A DNA stretch of 64,000 nt, taken from Pontibacillus yanchengensis Y32 (GTDB lineage: Bacteria > Bacillota > Bacilli > Bacillales > BH030062). The notes beneath the pieces are model-generated. The model saw only the letters and a list, made by a program, of their open reading frames with translations, was not told where the DNA came from and ran no database searches. This document shows positions 44,365 through 53,837 of the stretch, piece after piece; position 1 is the first letter of the stretch, and every line of letters starts with the position of its first letter. Both the position numbers and the translations under genes were made by a program. The DNA lies in assembly GCF_000770635.1 (NCBI RefSeq), contig NZ_AVBF01000003.1, positions 85,743-149,742 on the forward strand, in the 5' to 3' direction.

Positions 44365-45417
44365 ATGGCCGGAAGCCGTATGATACGTAGACAACGTAAG
44401 AGAAAACGTAAACGAAAGCTTCTCTTTTCCATCGTTATTGTACTGATCTTGAGTGTGATTGGATATTCTTCATTTCAATTTGCAGCAGGTCAAGACTTAG
44501 GTGCAGACAATGGTGGTACTGGGAATTCCGAAAAAAATGAAGAAACAAAAGAGGATTTTGAAAATAGAGATGTTGAAATTGAAAAACCTGAAGATGAGAA
44601 GATAAACATTCTGCTAGTCGGAAGTGATCAACGAGGCAATGAATCTGCTCGTACAGATACGATTATGATTGGCCAGTACAACACAGATAAAGGTACTGCT
44701 AAACTTGTCTCTATCATGAGAGACACTTACGTTCAAATTCCAGGAAGAGGCTATAACAAAATCAATGCCTCATATGCTATAGGAGACGTTGCGTTGCTCT
44801 CTGAAACCATTGAAAAGAATTTTGGAGTACCAATTGACCATTATGCTGTTGTGAACTTTGAAGGGTTTAAAGACATCATCGATACAGTAGCTCCAAATGG
44901 AATTGAAATTGATGTAGAAAAACGAATGCAATATAGCGATAATGCCGGGGATGTAAATATTAATTTATATCCTGGAGAACAAAAATTAAATGGATCTCAA
45001 TTGTTAGACTATGCTCGTTTTCGTAATGACATCGAAAGTGACTTCGGACGTGTTCGAAGACAACAACAAGTGATGTCTCGCTTAAAGGATGAGATGGTTT
45101 CTTTCAGTAGTATCACTAAGCTACCAAAAACAGCTGGGTTACTTAGTTCCTACGTTGCGACAGACATGAACAATGCGCAATTATTAAATTATGGCCGCAT
45201 GTTCTTAATGAATCCAGCGGAAAACATTCAAAAGCAGCGTATTCCTGTTGACGGTTCCTATGAAAATAAACGTGTAGCCAACATAGGTCTAGTACTATCG
45301 CATAACGAACAGCAAAACCGTCAGGCTATACAAGACTTTTTGAGTACAGAATCAGAACAGGATAAAGCACAAGCAAGCCAAGATCCACTAAGTGAATCAA
45401 CTAATAATGAATCGTGA
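44365..45417 (+). CDS. LytR-CpsA-Psr (LCP) family cell-wall glycopolymer ligase
   Basis: A 350-residue LCP protein: a very basic N-terminus (MIRRQRKRKRKRK), a membrane anchor at residues 18-38, an acidic linker, then the LCP domain (LLVGSDQRGNESARTDTIMI, SIMRDTYVQIPG, DYARFRNDIESDFGRVRRQQ). The Arg/Asp residues bind polyprenyl pyrophosphate. LCP enzymes attach teichoic acids or other glycopolymers to peptidoglycan (TagTUV group). RBS GAGGAGG seven bases before the ATG. Confidence 0.92.
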   Translation: MAGSRMIRRQRKRKRKRKLLFSIVIVLILSVIGYSSFQFAAGQDLGADNGGTGNSEKNEETKEDFENRDVEIEKPEDEKINILLVGSDQRGNESARTDTIMIGQYNTDKGTAKLVSIMRDTYVQIPGRGYNKINASYAIGDVALLSETIEKNFGVPIDHYAVVNFEGFKDIIDTVAPNGIEIDVEKRMQYSDNAGDVNINLYPGEQKLNGSQLLDYARFRNDIESDFGRVRRQQQVMSRLKDEMVSFSSITKLPKTAGLLSSYVATDMNNAQLLNYGRMFLMNPAENIQKQRIPVDGSYENKRVANIGLVLSHNEQQNRQAIQDFLSTESEQDKAQASQDPLSESTNNES

Positions 45418-45679
45418 GAACAAAAGCGCAAGCGCCCGGGTAGCGACGTATATGCTGCGGCCCACACGACGTGGGTTGGTTCGATGTTGCTGCGTGATGC
45501 AGCGATCTTAATCGAACTTCCCCTGATTCCGTATGAGATAAAGGAAACACGAAGAGCGATAGCGATTCGATGTTGACTTATCGTAAGGAGGTGCAGGAAG
45601 TTTGCTAGTCGCTGGGCGCTGGAGCTGGACGTGGCTACTTCACTTTTTCAGTTATACACAAGCATTGAATTTTATAATT
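45418..45679 (+). repeat. R1 repeat, longest copy
   Basis: Begins GAACAAAAGCGCAAGCGCCC immediately after the LCP stop codon and ends GGCGCTGGAGCTGGACGTGG at about 45635, with the shared tail CACTTTTTCAGTTATACACAAG to 45679. It contains both modules: the CCCACACGACGTGGG segment seen at 6101 and the ACACGAAG..GATTCGATGTT segment seen at 29436. Confidence 0.85.
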
Positions 45680-45694
45680 TCCTATATGATAAAA

Positions 45695-45730
45695 CAATCC
45701 CGTACCACTTATTTAGTGGTGCGGGATTGT
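45695..45730 (+). terminator. Terminator downstream of the LCP gene
   Basis: Stem ACAATCCCGTACCACT/AGTGGTGCGGGATTGT with one mismatch, followed by TATTTG. Confidence 0.8.
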
Positions 45731-45850
45731 TATTTGATACGACTTAAAATTATTCGAAATTTCTACAGTGTATGGGACGTTTTCTAAATGGGTGGTATCA
45801 ACGAAAGCGAGGAATGGTTTAGGACTCAAAGTGATATGATGCTATGCTAG

Positions 45851-46214
45851 CGGACATATAGAAGCTGTCTATTAACTGTGGAAACCATCCACCGTATAAT
45901 ATTTGGACTTAATAATGGTCAAAGCACCCCCACAATTAGGCTTTTTTAGAGTGATATATCTATTTTTTTAGCCTAAAAACCATGAAATTGGAGTGAGTTT
46001 GAATGAGACTCAAACTTATCCAGAGTTAATAGACACCTTCATATAGTCTCTTATTCCTCGATTTGAAGGCTATTTTGCATTCGTAACGGACATCCAGTAC
46101 TCTATTTAGCCTAATTCACCTTAATGGAGTGTGTTTTTTCACAAATAAGATACCATATGTCCCTTACCCTCTCCAAAATAGGGTTTTTACAGAAAATAAA
46201 AGATTATATGTCCG
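45851..46214 (+). repeat. R3 element copy 2, interrupted by a MITE
   Basis: After removing the insertion and one target duplicate (185 bases) the element is 179 bases, the same as the other two copies, and its two ends are CGGACATATAG and TTATATGTCCG. A 50-base upstream flank (TGGTATCAACGAAAGCGAGG) is also shared with the copy at 54410. Confidence 0.82.
45862..46039. mobile_element. 178-bp MITE with 21-bp terminal inverted repeats
   Basis: The ends AAGCTGTCTATTAACTGTGG(A) at 45862 and its inverted partner at 46019-46039 agree at 19 of 21 positions. It is flanked by the direct repeat CATATAG (45855-45861 and 46040-46046), and the uninterrupted target exists at 54410-54420. No open frame for a transposase; an inner TTAGGCT/AGCCTAA stem is present. 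It must have been moved by a transposase encoded elsewhere. Confidence 0.85.
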
Positions 46215-46254
46215 TCAAAAAAGGTTTCCTACAATTACCGATTTTACTAAACGA

Positions 46255-46290
46255 TTAAAAACGACTCTATTCAATAGAATAGAGCCGCTT
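46255..46290 (-). terminator. Terminator of fabHF
   Basis: Stem CGACTCTATTC/GAATAGAGCCG with one mismatch, followed on the minus strand by TTTTTAATC. Confidence 0.8.
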
Positions 46291-46304
46291 TCTTATAATC
46301 AAAC

Positions 46305-47546
46305 TTACTCTGCAAATTTCTTAAAGATTAATGTAGCGTTATGACCGCCAAAGCCTAATGAGTTACTAAGGACTGTTGTCACTTCGCGTTCTTTTGCTTC
46401 GTTAGGCACGATATCTAAGTCACAATCTGGGTCTGGGTTTTCGTAATTAATCGTTGGTGGCACGATGTTATTGAGTAGTGATTTTATTGAAATAACTGAC
46501 TCGATTGCACCTGCTGCACCAAGTAAGTGTCCAGTCATGGATTTCGTTGAGCTCATAGATAGCTTGTAGGCATATTCACCAAATACATTCTTCACTGCTT
46601 CTGTTTCATACTTATCATTTAACGCTGTGCCTGTACCATGAGCATTGATATAATCAACCTCTTCCGGTTTCAAACCAGCATTTTCAAGTGCTTGCTTCAT
46701 AGAACGTGTTGCACCTTCACCTGTTGGTGCTGGTGCTGTGATATGATAAGCGTCTCCTGTTGAACCATAGCCTACAATTTCGGCGTAAATGGTTGCGCCT
46801 CGTTTTTTGGCAGATTCAAGTGATTCCAATATTAGAATACCGGCACCTTCCCCCATAACGAATCCACCACGTTCCTTATCAAATGGACGGCTTGCTTTTG
46901 TAGGGTCTTCTTCTGGGGAAAGAGCCTTCATTGAAGAGAAACCGGCAAATGCCATATTCGTTAGTGGAGCTTCAGAACCACCAGCAATCATTACGTCTGC
47001 ATCGCCACGTTCAATTACTTTATATGCATCTCCGATTGAGTTTGCACCAGAGGCACATGCTGTAACCGTACAGGAGTTTATTCCTTTGGCGCCAAGCGCG
47101 ATTGAAACCTGTCCTGCAGCCATGTCTGGAATCATCATCGGTACAAAGAATGGGCTTACTCGACGAGCACCTTTGTCCATGAATTTACGGAATTGCTCTT
47201 CGTATGTGTTCATTCCACCAATACCAGATCCAATCCACACTCCGGTACGAGTATCATTTTCCTCGTTAATTTCTAAACCAGAATGCTTCACTGCCATTAG
47301 AGAAGCTGCTAATGCATATTGTGTGAAAGGGTCCATTCTACGTGCTTCTTTTTTATCAAAATAGTTACCTGGATCGAAGTCTTTTAATTCTCCTGATACA
47401 TGAGCAGAGAATTCATCTTTGTTTACCTTAGTAATTTCTCCAATCCCCGAATTCCCGTTTACTATATTGTCCCACATCGTTTCTACATCGTTACCAACAG
47501 GCGAGACTGCTCCCATGCCAGTAACTACAACTCTCCTTGCATCCAT
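46305..47546 (-). CDS. fabF: 3-oxoacyl-[acyl-carrier-protein] synthase II FabF
   Basis: A 413-residue condensing enzyme (KAS II) that elongates acyl-ACP with malonyl-ACP. Active-site Cys in TACASGANS near residue 163, His residues in NAHGTGT near 303 and GHLLGAAG near 340. The ATG at 47546 follows GAAGGAGGAAG. It lies 18 bases after fabH in one operon. Confidence 0.97.
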   Translation of the reverse strand: MDARRVVVTGMGAVSPVGNDVETMWDNIVNGNSGIGEITKVNKDEFSAHVSGELKDFDPGNYFDKKEARRMDPFTQYALAASLMAVKHSGLEINEENDTRTGVWIGSGIGGMNTYEEQFRKFMDKGARRVSPFFVPMMIPDMAAGQVSIALGAKGINSCTVTACASGANSIGDAYKVIERGDADVMIAGGSEAPLTNMAFAGFSSMKALSPEEDPTKASRPFDKERGGFVMGEGAGILILESLESAKKRGATIYAEIVGYGSTGDAYHITAPAPTGEGATRSMKQALENAGLKPEEVDYINAHGTGTALNDKYETEAVKNVFGEYAYKLSMSSTKSMTGHLLGAAGAIESVISIKSLLNNIVPPTINYENPDPDCDLDIVPNEAKEREVTTVLSNSLGFGGHNATLIFKKFAE

Positions 47547-47564
47547 ATAAGCTTCCTCCTTCAA

Positions 47565-48509
47565 TTAGATTCCATAACGTAATGCTACAGCGCCCCAGGT
47601 GAGTCCACCACCGAAACCGACTAGCACTACTACATCATTATCTTTTATTTTACCGTTTTCTACGTTTTCTGATAAGGCGATTGGAATAGAAGATGAAGAA
47701 GTATTGCCATATCGCTTCACAGAAGTAGCCATTTTTTCTTCTGGAATTTCAAGACGTTGTCTAGCTGCTTCCATAATTCGAATGTTTGCCTGGTGAGGCA
47801 CTAGAAAATCAACTTCTTCCTTGGTTAACCCTGCTTTTTCAAGTACATTTATGGACGATTCAGGCATTTGACGAACTGCAAACTTAAATACTTCACGCCC
47901 ATTCATCTTGATAAAGTTATCTTCCTTGCATTGATATAAATGCTTGGCACCAGTAGGGTCTGTACCTAATTCAAAGGACAAGATTCCTTTTCCTTCGCTT
48001 ACAGGTCCCATTACGGTAGCACCAGCTCCGTCTCCAAATAAAACACAGGTGTTACGGTCTGTCCAGTCGGTAATTTTGGATAATTTCTCTGCACCAATAA
48101 CTAAAACATGGTCATACGCACCATTTTGGATAAACTGTTGTGCTGTAATCATACCATACATAAAACCTGCACATGCTGCAGATAAATCCATTGAAGCTGC
48201 ATTTGTTGCTCCTAGCAATTCTTGAACACGATTACCAACAGATGGGAATGGCGAATCCGGTGTCACAGTAGCCACTAAAATTAAATCAATGTCCTCTGGC
48301 TTAAGGTTAGATTTTTCCAGAGCACGTACAGCTGCTTCATAAGCCATATTTGATGTATCCATGTCATCTGTGGCTAACCTTCTCTCTTCAATTCCTGTAC
48401 GGGTACGAATCCACTCGTCATTCGTTTCCACAAGCTGTTCCATATCAAAATTGGTAAATACACGATCTGGTACATAATGGCCTGTACCTAAAATACCTGC
48501 ATTTCTCAT
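47565..48509 (-). CDS. fabH: 3-oxoacyl-[acyl-carrier-protein] synthase III FabH
   Basis: A 314-residue condensing enzyme (KAS III) that starts fatty-acid synthesis from acyl-CoA and malonyl-ACP. Catalytic Cys in [11 protein letters not shown] near 112, His in VPHQAN near 240 and Asn in YGNTSSSS near 270. First gene of fabHF, behind a FapR-type operator. Confidence 0.97.
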   Translation of the reverse strand: MRNAGILGTGHYVPDRVFTNFDMEQLVETNDEWIRTRTGIEERRLATDDMDTSNMAYEAAVRALEKSNLKPEDIDLILVATVTPDSPFPSVGNRVQELLGATNAASMDLSAACAGFMYGMITAQQFIQNGAYDHVLVIGAEKLSKITDWTDRNTCVLFGDGAGATVMGPVSEGKGILSFELGTDPTGAKHLYQCKEDNFIKMNGREVFKFAVRQMPESSINVLEKAGLTKEEVDFLVPHQANIRIMEAARQRLEIPEEKMATSVKRYGNTSSSSIPIALSENVENGKIKDNDVVVLVGFGGGLTWGAVALRYGI

Positions 48510-48547
48510 ATCTTCATCCCCTTAAAGGTAATATATATTATCAATTC

Positions 48548-48565
48548 TTATGACTTGGTACTAAT
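48548..48565. promoter_or_regulatory. FapR-type operator of fabHF
   Basis: On the minus strand ATTAGTACC is perfect and the right half AAGTCATAA is degenerate. It overlaps the end of the -10 box (48564-48569), the same geometry as at fabI. Confidence 0.72.
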
Positions 48566-48592
48566 TTTAAGATATTTATAAAGTAGATTCAA
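48564..48592 (-). promoter_or_regulatory. Predicted SigA promoter of fabHF
   Basis: Minus strand TTGAAT (48587-48592), 17-base spacer, TAAAAT (48564-48569), running directly into the FapR-type box. Confidence 0.68.
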
Positions 48593-48675
48593 GTAGAACC
48601 AATCGTCATGATTAGACAGGAGCCCTCCCTCACCCAAGCTATTGTCCATAATATAGTACCAAGGAGGTGGAACCC

Positions 48676-48900
48676 TTGGCAGAGAAAAAACAGTCAAACC
48701 AAGAGGAAGCTAGAAGCTTTAATGACTTTATGTTTGGACCACGGCCAACTTCATCCGAATCAAAAACAACAAAAACAGACAAAAAGGAAAACGAGTCTTT
48801 TGACATTGTCGATACAACAGAAATCGTAATGGAAACCTACAAACAGCTTTCCCCATATGTAAAAGGTGTAACAAAATTCTTTAAAAATTGGAAGTCTTAA
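48676..48900 (+). CDS. Hypothetical protein, 74 residues (YjzB position)
   Basis: A soluble, charged protein with a Lys/Gln/Glu-rich N-terminal half and a conserved-looking C-terminal helix (VMETYKQLSPYVKGVTKFF). The start is TTG at 48676, seven bases after GGAGGTG; the GTG overlapping that ribosome site is not plausible. It is divergent from fabH, where B. subtilis has yjzB; equivalence is by position only. Confidence 0.6.
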   Translation: MAEKKQSNQEEARSFNDFMFGPRPTSSESKTTKTDKKENESFDIVDTTEIVMETYKQLSPYVKGVTKFFKNWKS

Positions 48901-48967
48901 CAACATGGCCGCTCCAGCTTAATATTATATGTACAGTAAAAAGCTTTCAAAAGCTATGTTTACACAT

Positions 48968-49010
48968 TAAAAAAATCCTGCCACAACTTATCTGTGCCAG
49001 GATTTTTTTA
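48968..49010 (+). terminator. Terminator of the 74-residue protein gene
   Basis: Stem AAAAAAATCCTG..ACA/TGT..CAGGATTTTTTT around a short loop. Confidence 0.85.
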
Positions 49011-49013
49011 GTT

Positions 49014-49045
49014 TAAGAAAAGCGCAAGCGCGCGAGAAGCTTTTT
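49014..49045 (+). repeat. R1 repeat remnant (end only)
   Basis: AAGAAAAGCGCAAGCGCGCGAGAAGC preserves only the first 20 or so bases of R1, just past the end of med. Confidence 0.5.
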
Positions 49046-49089
49046 TACTTCTTAGGTAACCTTCCTATATAAAATGGAATTATTGCTGA

Positions 49090-50043
49090 TTATTTGTTTG
49101 GAAGTTTCCCCGTTTCTTTATACTCCTCAACTGCACTTTTTACTTTCTTCTTAAATCCTTCTGGTACGGTTGAACTGAAATCACCTAAAGAGATGGCCTC
49201 ATCTTGAAAATCAAAGGTTAATACGTCATTTGGCAATTCACCATTGTTGAATTGCTTGGCAGCCAATAGATATAGTTTATCTACATGTTGCACGGTACTC
49301 GTTAATACTGTAGCATCTCCAAAATTAGACTGGTCTGAAACATACCCTATGGCTTGCAAATCACTTTCTTTAATGGATTTCATTAAAGGTACATTAAATC
49401 CATCCCCCGCTGGGTAAAAGGTATCGACATCATCTATCTTCATTTGATTAAACATCATTTTCGCTCTCGAAGTGTTGTCCCAACTATTTACATATTGGAT
49501 GTGTACATCAGCATCTGGGTTTTGATATAGTGCTCCTTCATAAAACCCTTCTATTTCTGGTTGCCACTCATATGCTGCAATAATACCAACATTATCAGTC
49601 TGAGACATTCCAGCTGCAACCATTCCGCCAAAGAAGCCCATGGCATGTGCGTTAAAATTTAAGCTTGTTATATTTTCTCCATGAATGCTTCCATTAAAAT
49701 ATACAAATTGTATGTCTGGGTATTGTGACTGAAGTTGATCGAAGTACTTTCCAAACGAACTACCATGTCCAAAAATTAAATTTACGCCTTCCTGAGCGAA
49801 TTCCTCAATAGCCTTTTGTGCAGATTGTTTGGATTGTATATGTTGCTTAAAATATACATCAACTTTTAACTCATCTTTAATATCTAATAGCCCTTTGTAT
49901 CCTTTTTGCCCCCATACCTGATCATGAACAGTATGTTCGACAAGCATTCCAACTTTATGGATATTACCTTGCCCCATAGCATTGGAACATCCTGTCATTA
50001 ATACAAGCAATAATGCAAATGATACCAGGATTCGCAAATACAC
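49090..50043 (-). CDS. med: Positive competence regulator lipoprotein Med
   Basis: A 317-residue lipoprotein of the BMP/Med (PnrA-like) family, same length as B. subtilis Med. Lipobox LMTGC with Cys19; the ligand-binding domain shows KVGMLVEHTVHDQVWGQKGY and NLIFGHGSSFG. In B. subtilis med-comZ influence comK expression and comG. Here no comZ follows: the DNA after the stop holds only a repeat remnant and a terminator. Confidence 0.88.
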   Translation of the reverse strand: MYLRILVSFALLLVLMTGCSNAMGQGNIHKVGMLVEHTVHDQVWGQKGYKGLLDIKDELKVDVYFKQHIQSKQSAQKAIEEFAQEGVNLIFGHGSSFGKYFDQLQSQYPDIQFVYFNGSIHGENITSLNFNAHAMGFFGGMVAAGMSQTDNVGIIAAYEWQPEIEGFYEGALYQNPDADVHIQYVNSWDNTSRAKMMFNQMKIDDVDTFYPAGDGFNVPLMKSIKESDLQAIGYVSDQSNFGDATVLTSTVQHVDKLYLLAAKQFNNGELPNDVLTFDFQDEAISLGDFSSTVPEGFKKKVKSAVEEYKETGKLPNK

Positions 50044-50147
50044 TTTCTAGCACCTCATTTACTCAATGACTTCATAATAACTAATAATATATCTACCACA
50101 TTGTATCTCTTATCCTTCATTTCGTAAATGTATGCACATGTTGAGTG

Positions 50148-50750
50148 TTACTTTTCATAATAAGATGGAAATTGACATTGATGTTCTTTTACCCGTTTAA
50201 TCGCTTCGTCAAAAGAAGTAGATCTAGAAATGAGCCTATCATATCCATCAAGTTGCTTGTCATCATTCATCCCCATCATTATTACATCATTTTCAACAGC
50301 TGAAGTTGCAATTTGAAGAATGGGAGAAATTACATCCTCAACCGGTACATCCTGTTTCGTTATGCTTGAAAAAGGAGTAGATAGCCATGGACCATAGCAT
50401 CGTTGCAAATGCACGGTTATCCACCCTTCTCTCCCCTGGTTTTTTTGGTTAAAAGATAGAATGCGAACACGGGAAGTAGCGTGGATTTTCTCTAAAGGTT
50501 TCCAAGGAGGTGTGTCCCCTTCCCGTTCTATAACATACATTTCTTCAAAAGCATTGTTAGCTTCTTCATCTAAATAATTTTCTACTGTGTTGTAGTATGA
50601 AAAGTTCGCATTCCTTCCAATAAACATCGCTAAGGTTTCTTTTTTATCAGTACGTTCATCGATTCCTACGACTTGATGGCCTTCATCTAATAAGGCATTT
50701 ACAATATGAAATCCGATTCCTTCATAACAACCCCATACCAGATAATTCAT
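50148..50750 (-). CDS. yjaV: YjaV-like Rossmann-type protein
   Basis: A 200-residue protein with a dinucleotide-binding-like N-terminus (YLVWGCYEGIGFHIVNALLDEGHQVVGIDE) similar to NAD-dependent epimerases, but lacking a catalytic YxxxK. Function unknown. The name rests on its place between med and yjaU in the Bacillus order. Confidence 0.68.
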   Translation of the reverse strand: MNYLVWGCYEGIGFHIVNALLDEGHQVVGIDERTDKKETLAMFIGRNANFSYYNTVENYLDEEANNAFEEMYVIEREGDTPPWKPLEKIHATSRVRILSFNQKNQGREGWITVHLQRCYGPWLSTPFSSITKQDVPVEDVISPILQIATSAVENDVIMMGMNDDKQLDGYDRLISRSTSFDEAIKRVKEHQCQFPSYYEK

Positions 50751-50802
50751 CTATTACTCCCCTCCTATTTATAGCGTATGATGAATCTCTTTAATCATGC
50801 TT

Positions 50803-51561
50803 TCAATAGGAATTACTTAACGTAGTTTCATGTTCTTTCATAAATTGAAGAATAGACGTCGTCACTCTTGGTAGAATTGGGTGTATTGCTAACTTAAGCT
50901 CCACCCTTCTATTTAAATAGTGTTGATCTTCTTCAAAACGACGACTATGCTCATGAACAGAATAATGTTGACTTGATACATCATGAAAAATTAACGTAGG
51001 TGTCTCCGTTCTAGGCAACGAAGAGGGTTGGATTAGACTACTTTCAATTTTCTTCTCATCCATTTCATATGACGTGGCTAGCTCTTTTTTCAAACGTTTA
51101 AAGAAGACTTGATTGCTTCTTTCTTGATTAAACAATGCCTTCATGCTCAAACATGGTGTAAAAAAAACAAACGATCGTATCGGAATATTATGATTCTCCT
51201 GCCATCTTAGTGCTGTTAATGCCCCCATTCCCTCAGCAATAACATGAATATACGGATTTATAATTTCTTTTCTTCGAACGAATTGAAAGACCTGATGTAG
51301 TAAATGAGTGGTCTTAGGACTTCCCCATCCATTACCGTAAAGGTGGCTCGTAAATAATGTGTACCCATTCTCTAACAATTGATTTAGTAAGTTTGCTCTT
51401 TCAGGATGTTCACTCCAAAACGATTGATGTTCTTCTACATAATGCCCTGCATCACCAAGGTAAAGGACTAGAAATCCATTTGGTTTTTCTGGTAGGTGAA
51501 GCAAGCAGGTTTGTTTATCCATTTCGAATGTTCTTGTTATAGCATCCAAGGAGTTATCCAT
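50803..51561 (-). CDS. yjaU: YjaU-like alpha/beta-hydrolase-type protein
   Basis: A 252-residue protein with alpha/beta-hydrolase features: LVLYLGDAGHYVEEH near residue 31, and VIAEGMGALTALRW near 106, where the nucleophile position is Gly-Met (GEGMG-like) rather than Ser, so catalysis is doubtful. Function unknown. RBS AAAGGATGAG. The name is from synteny with med and yjzD. Confidence 0.65.
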   Translation of the reverse strand: MDNSLDAITRTFEMDKQTCLLHLPEKPNGFLVLYLGDAGHYVEEHQSFWSEHPERANLLNQLLENGYTLFTSHLYGNGWGSPKTTHLLHQVFQFVRRKEIINPYIHVIAEGMGALTALRWQENHNIPIRSFVFFTPCLSMKALFNQERSNQVFFKRLKKELATSYEMDEKKIESSLIQPSSLPRTETPTLIFHDVSSQHYSVHEHSRRFEEDQHYLNRRVELKLAIHPILPRVTTSILQFMKEHETTLSNSY

Positions 51562-51738
51562 TCAGTCTCATCCTTTATAAAAGGGTTATATCCTTTATAA
51601 TGTATGTATAGGATATAGCATTGTATGGTCAAATGCCTTTATCTAGAAAAGTTCTTACTATTAATATTATCTTTGTGTTTATTTTTCTGAAAACGTTTGA
51701 TAAACTAAAAGCAGATTGTTGAAATAGAGGTGAGCATT

Positions 51739-51915
51739 ATGCGTTTGTTCTGGTCAATCTTTTGGGGCTTTCTACTAAGCTGCATGGTTACATATGTAGT
51801 ATCTAGTATGAATGGTGGAGCATTCCATTTGTCCCAAGCAATTGTGCTAACCGTGGCTTTCACCCTAACCGTTTTAATCTTAGGGGAAGGCGCATTAAAA
51901 GAAGACGCCGAATAA
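51739..51915 (+). CDS. yjzD: DUF2929 membrane protein YjzD
   Basis: A 58-residue protein with two membrane segments (residues 3-22 and 34-50) and the family string FWGFLLSCMVTYVVSSMNGG. B. subtilis YjzD is a DUF2929 protein of unknown function at this location, expressed with fatty-acid/membrane genes. The ATG at 51739 is favoured over a GTG at 51730 because AGAGGTGA is six bases upstream of it. Confidence 0.85.
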   Translation: MRLFWSIFWGFLLSCMVTYVVSSMNGGAFHLSQAIVLTVAFTLTVLILGEGALKEDAE

Positions 51916-51965
51916 TAGAGTGACGAAGTTGGTAATATACTACTTCGTCATTCGCTATTTATGAA

Positions 51966-52013
51966 GAAAAATCCTCCTTTCCCGTTAAGGAAGGAGGATT
52001 TTTACTTTTCAAC
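51966..52013 (+). terminator. Terminator downstream of yjzD
   Basis: Stem AAAAATCCTCCTT/AAGGAGGATTTTT. A second perfect hairpin TGACGAAGT/ACTTCGTCA precedes it at 51921-51950. Confidence 0.88.
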
Positions 52014-52138
52014 CAAATCAAATTATAAGTTTTTTCTTCTTGTTTAGCTCAAGTCCCCACTATCCGATGTTTATCTATCGAAAGAAAGGGTAGCTTAGCT
52101 TCTATATATAGCATGCACCTGCTGGTGGATGCTATTGT

Positions 52139-52318
52139 TTATGGCTTGCGTTTATAAGACCAGACACGGTCCTTATTTGAATTCTCTGGGAAGGATTGAC
52201 CTGCATTTAGGCGAATTTGCTTCGGGTCTTTCACCATGCTTCCTGTTTCTCCAATCTCTACATAAACCCCATTATTGGGTGCTTTATCGCCATGCTTAAA
52301 TTGATGTCTTTGCCCCAT
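52139..52318 (-). CDS. yjzC: Small conserved protein YjzC
   Basis: A 59-residue protein recognised by its sequence: MGQRHQFKHGDKAPNNGVYV at the start, EIGETGSMVKDPKQIRL in the middle and WSYKRKP at the end, matching B. subtilis YjzC. Function unknown. RBS AAAGGAG lies nine bases before the ATG at 52318. It keeps the Bacillus order beside yjzD. Confidence 0.92.
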   Translation of the reverse strand: MGQRHQFKHGDKAPNNGVYVEIGETGSMVKDPKQIRLNAGQSFPENSNKDRVWSYKRKP

Positions 52319-52393
52319 ATCTCAAACTCCTTTACATGTCTTTACTAGTTAGTTTGACGTTGGAGCAACAGATTTATACTAAAGATTATGGTT

Positions 52394-52768
52394 TTAATAC
52401 CATGGCAAAGCATTTACCGTAACAAGAACAGATAATGGTAAAATTAGGCGTTGAAATCGTTGTGGTGGCTGGTATGATTGGTTTGATGAATGTTCATATC
52501 TCCCAATAATGTTCGCATTTTCGTATTGTCGAAAGGAAGAAGGAGATGAAGAATACGGTGGATAGGCAGGAGAATTATGCTCAAATGTATTCTGTTGTTC
52601 AGCTGAAGTTGGAATGGCTAAATACAGATAATCACCATCAACCCCAGTTATGATACCATCTACGTGTTCACCATCTGCTAATTGAGCCAATATATATTGA
52701 TTCATATGCTTATTACATAAGGAATACATATGACTGTAGGTAGAACTTTGTCCTTTTCTCTTTCTCAT
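52394..52768 (-). CDS. Hypothetical protein, 124 residues, Ser/Tyr/Gln-rich
   Basis: Residues about 18-52 (HMNQYILAQLADGEHVDGII then DGDYLYLAIP) look like a small beta-barrel; the rest is low-complexity, rich in Ser, Pro, Tyr and Gln, with a C-terminal hydrophobic strand LILPLSVLVTVNALPWY. Family not recognised, though this layout is common among small spore-coat proteins. RBS AAAAGGAGG precedes the ATG. No SigK-type promoter was seen. Confidence 0.6.
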   Translation of the reverse strand: MRKRKGQSSTYSHMYSLCNKHMNQYILAQLADGEHVDGIITGVDGDYLYLAIPTSAEQQNTFEHNSPAYPPYSSSPSSFRQYENANIIGRYEHSSNQSYQPPQRFQRLILPLSVLVTVNALPWY

Positions 52769-52904
52769 AGTATCGGCCTCCTTTTATAAGGTAGGATATT
52801 CACCCAGCCCACAATTGTGAAAGGAAACGGTCGTACATTATAGAGATACAGGATAATGACTGTCGCTATATACAGACTCATTTGATACAGGAGGAAAACG
52901 TAAT

Positions 52905-53720
52905 ATGGAAAAATTGTTTGAACTGATAACGTATTTATTTTTAGGATTGTTTCAAGGATTTACTGAACCCGTTCCCATTTCATCTAGTGGACATTTAGTC
53001 ATTGTTCAAGATCTATTCAATATAAACAAACCAGGTCTAACATTTGAGGTATTAGTTAATTTTGGCTCTCTTATCGCAGTCCTTATGGTTTATCGGAAGG
53101 ATTTAATCCGCTTAATAAAAAATGGACTAGCCTTTATTTTTGGTAACACTAGAAATGAAGAAACCAAAAGTGATTTTCGCTTTATTATCTACTTGATCAT
53201 CGGTACAATCCCCGCAGCTGTTTTGGGTATTTTGTTAGAAGACTGGATTGGCAATACCTTTGGGGATAAAGCGAAAATGGTGGGTATTACGCTTATTATA
53301 ACTGGTGTTGCGCTTTGGATTATTCGTAACTTAAAAGGAATTAAAGGTGACCACGATATTACATGGATTGGTGTTATTATTGTAGGTCTAGCCCAAGCTG
53401 TCGCTTTAATTCCTGGCATTAGTCGCTCTGGTGCTACGATTGTAGCTGCAATGCTGCTTGGATGGAAACAAGAAACCGCACTGCGTTTTTCCTTTTTATT
53501 ATTCATTCCAGTAAGTCTCGGAACAGTCGTATTAAGTGTCGGGGATTTGGTTTCCCAAGGTGAAGCTAATCTAATCCCATACATTCTTGCATTCTTAGGC
53601 TCTATAGTAGCCTCCTATTATGCGCTACGTTGGTTCATGAATATTATGGCAAAAGGAAACCTAAAATATTTCTCCTTCTATTGCTTTATCGTAGGCGCAC
53701 TTGTATTCATCTTCATGTAA
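52905..53720 (+). CDS. uppP: Undecaprenyl-diphosphatase UppP (BacA)
   Basis: A 271-residue membrane phosphatase that recycles undecaprenyl pyrophosphate and gives bacitracin tolerance. The (E/Q)xxxE and PGxSRSxxT motifs are present as [13 protein letters not shown] (18-30) and [11 protein letters not shown] near 165. About eight membrane segments. RBS GGAGG before the ATG; TTGTGA-N17-TTATAG upstream is a possible promoter. Confidence 0.93.
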   Translation: MEKLFELITYLFLGLFQGFTEPVPISSSGHLVIVQDLFNINKPGLTFEVLVNFGSLIAVLMVYRKDLIRLIKNGLAFIFGNTRNEETKSDFRFIIYLIIGTIPAAVLGILLEDWIGNTFGDKAKMVGITLIITGVALWIIRNLKGIKGDHDITWIGVIIVGLAQAVALIPGISRSGATIVAAMLLGWKQETALRFSFLLFIPVSLGTVVLSVGDLVSQGEANLIPYILAFLGSIVASYYALRWFMNIMAKGNLKYFSFYCFIVGALVFIFM

Positions 53721-53787
53721 TGTAAAACACCCTACCCAACTAAGGGTGCTTTACATTTGAAATATGAATGTAATCTCACATCACGTT

Positions 53788-53816
53788 TTGAACCCTCTCC
53801 AAAAGGGCACTATATA
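53788..53816 (+). promoter_or_regulatory. Predicted SigA promoter of the lmo0937-family gene
   Basis: TTGAAC (53788-53793), 17-base spacer, TATATA (53811-53816), 22 bases before the ATG. Confidence 0.55.
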
Positions 53817-53837
53817 TACTAGAAGGAGGGTTACAAG

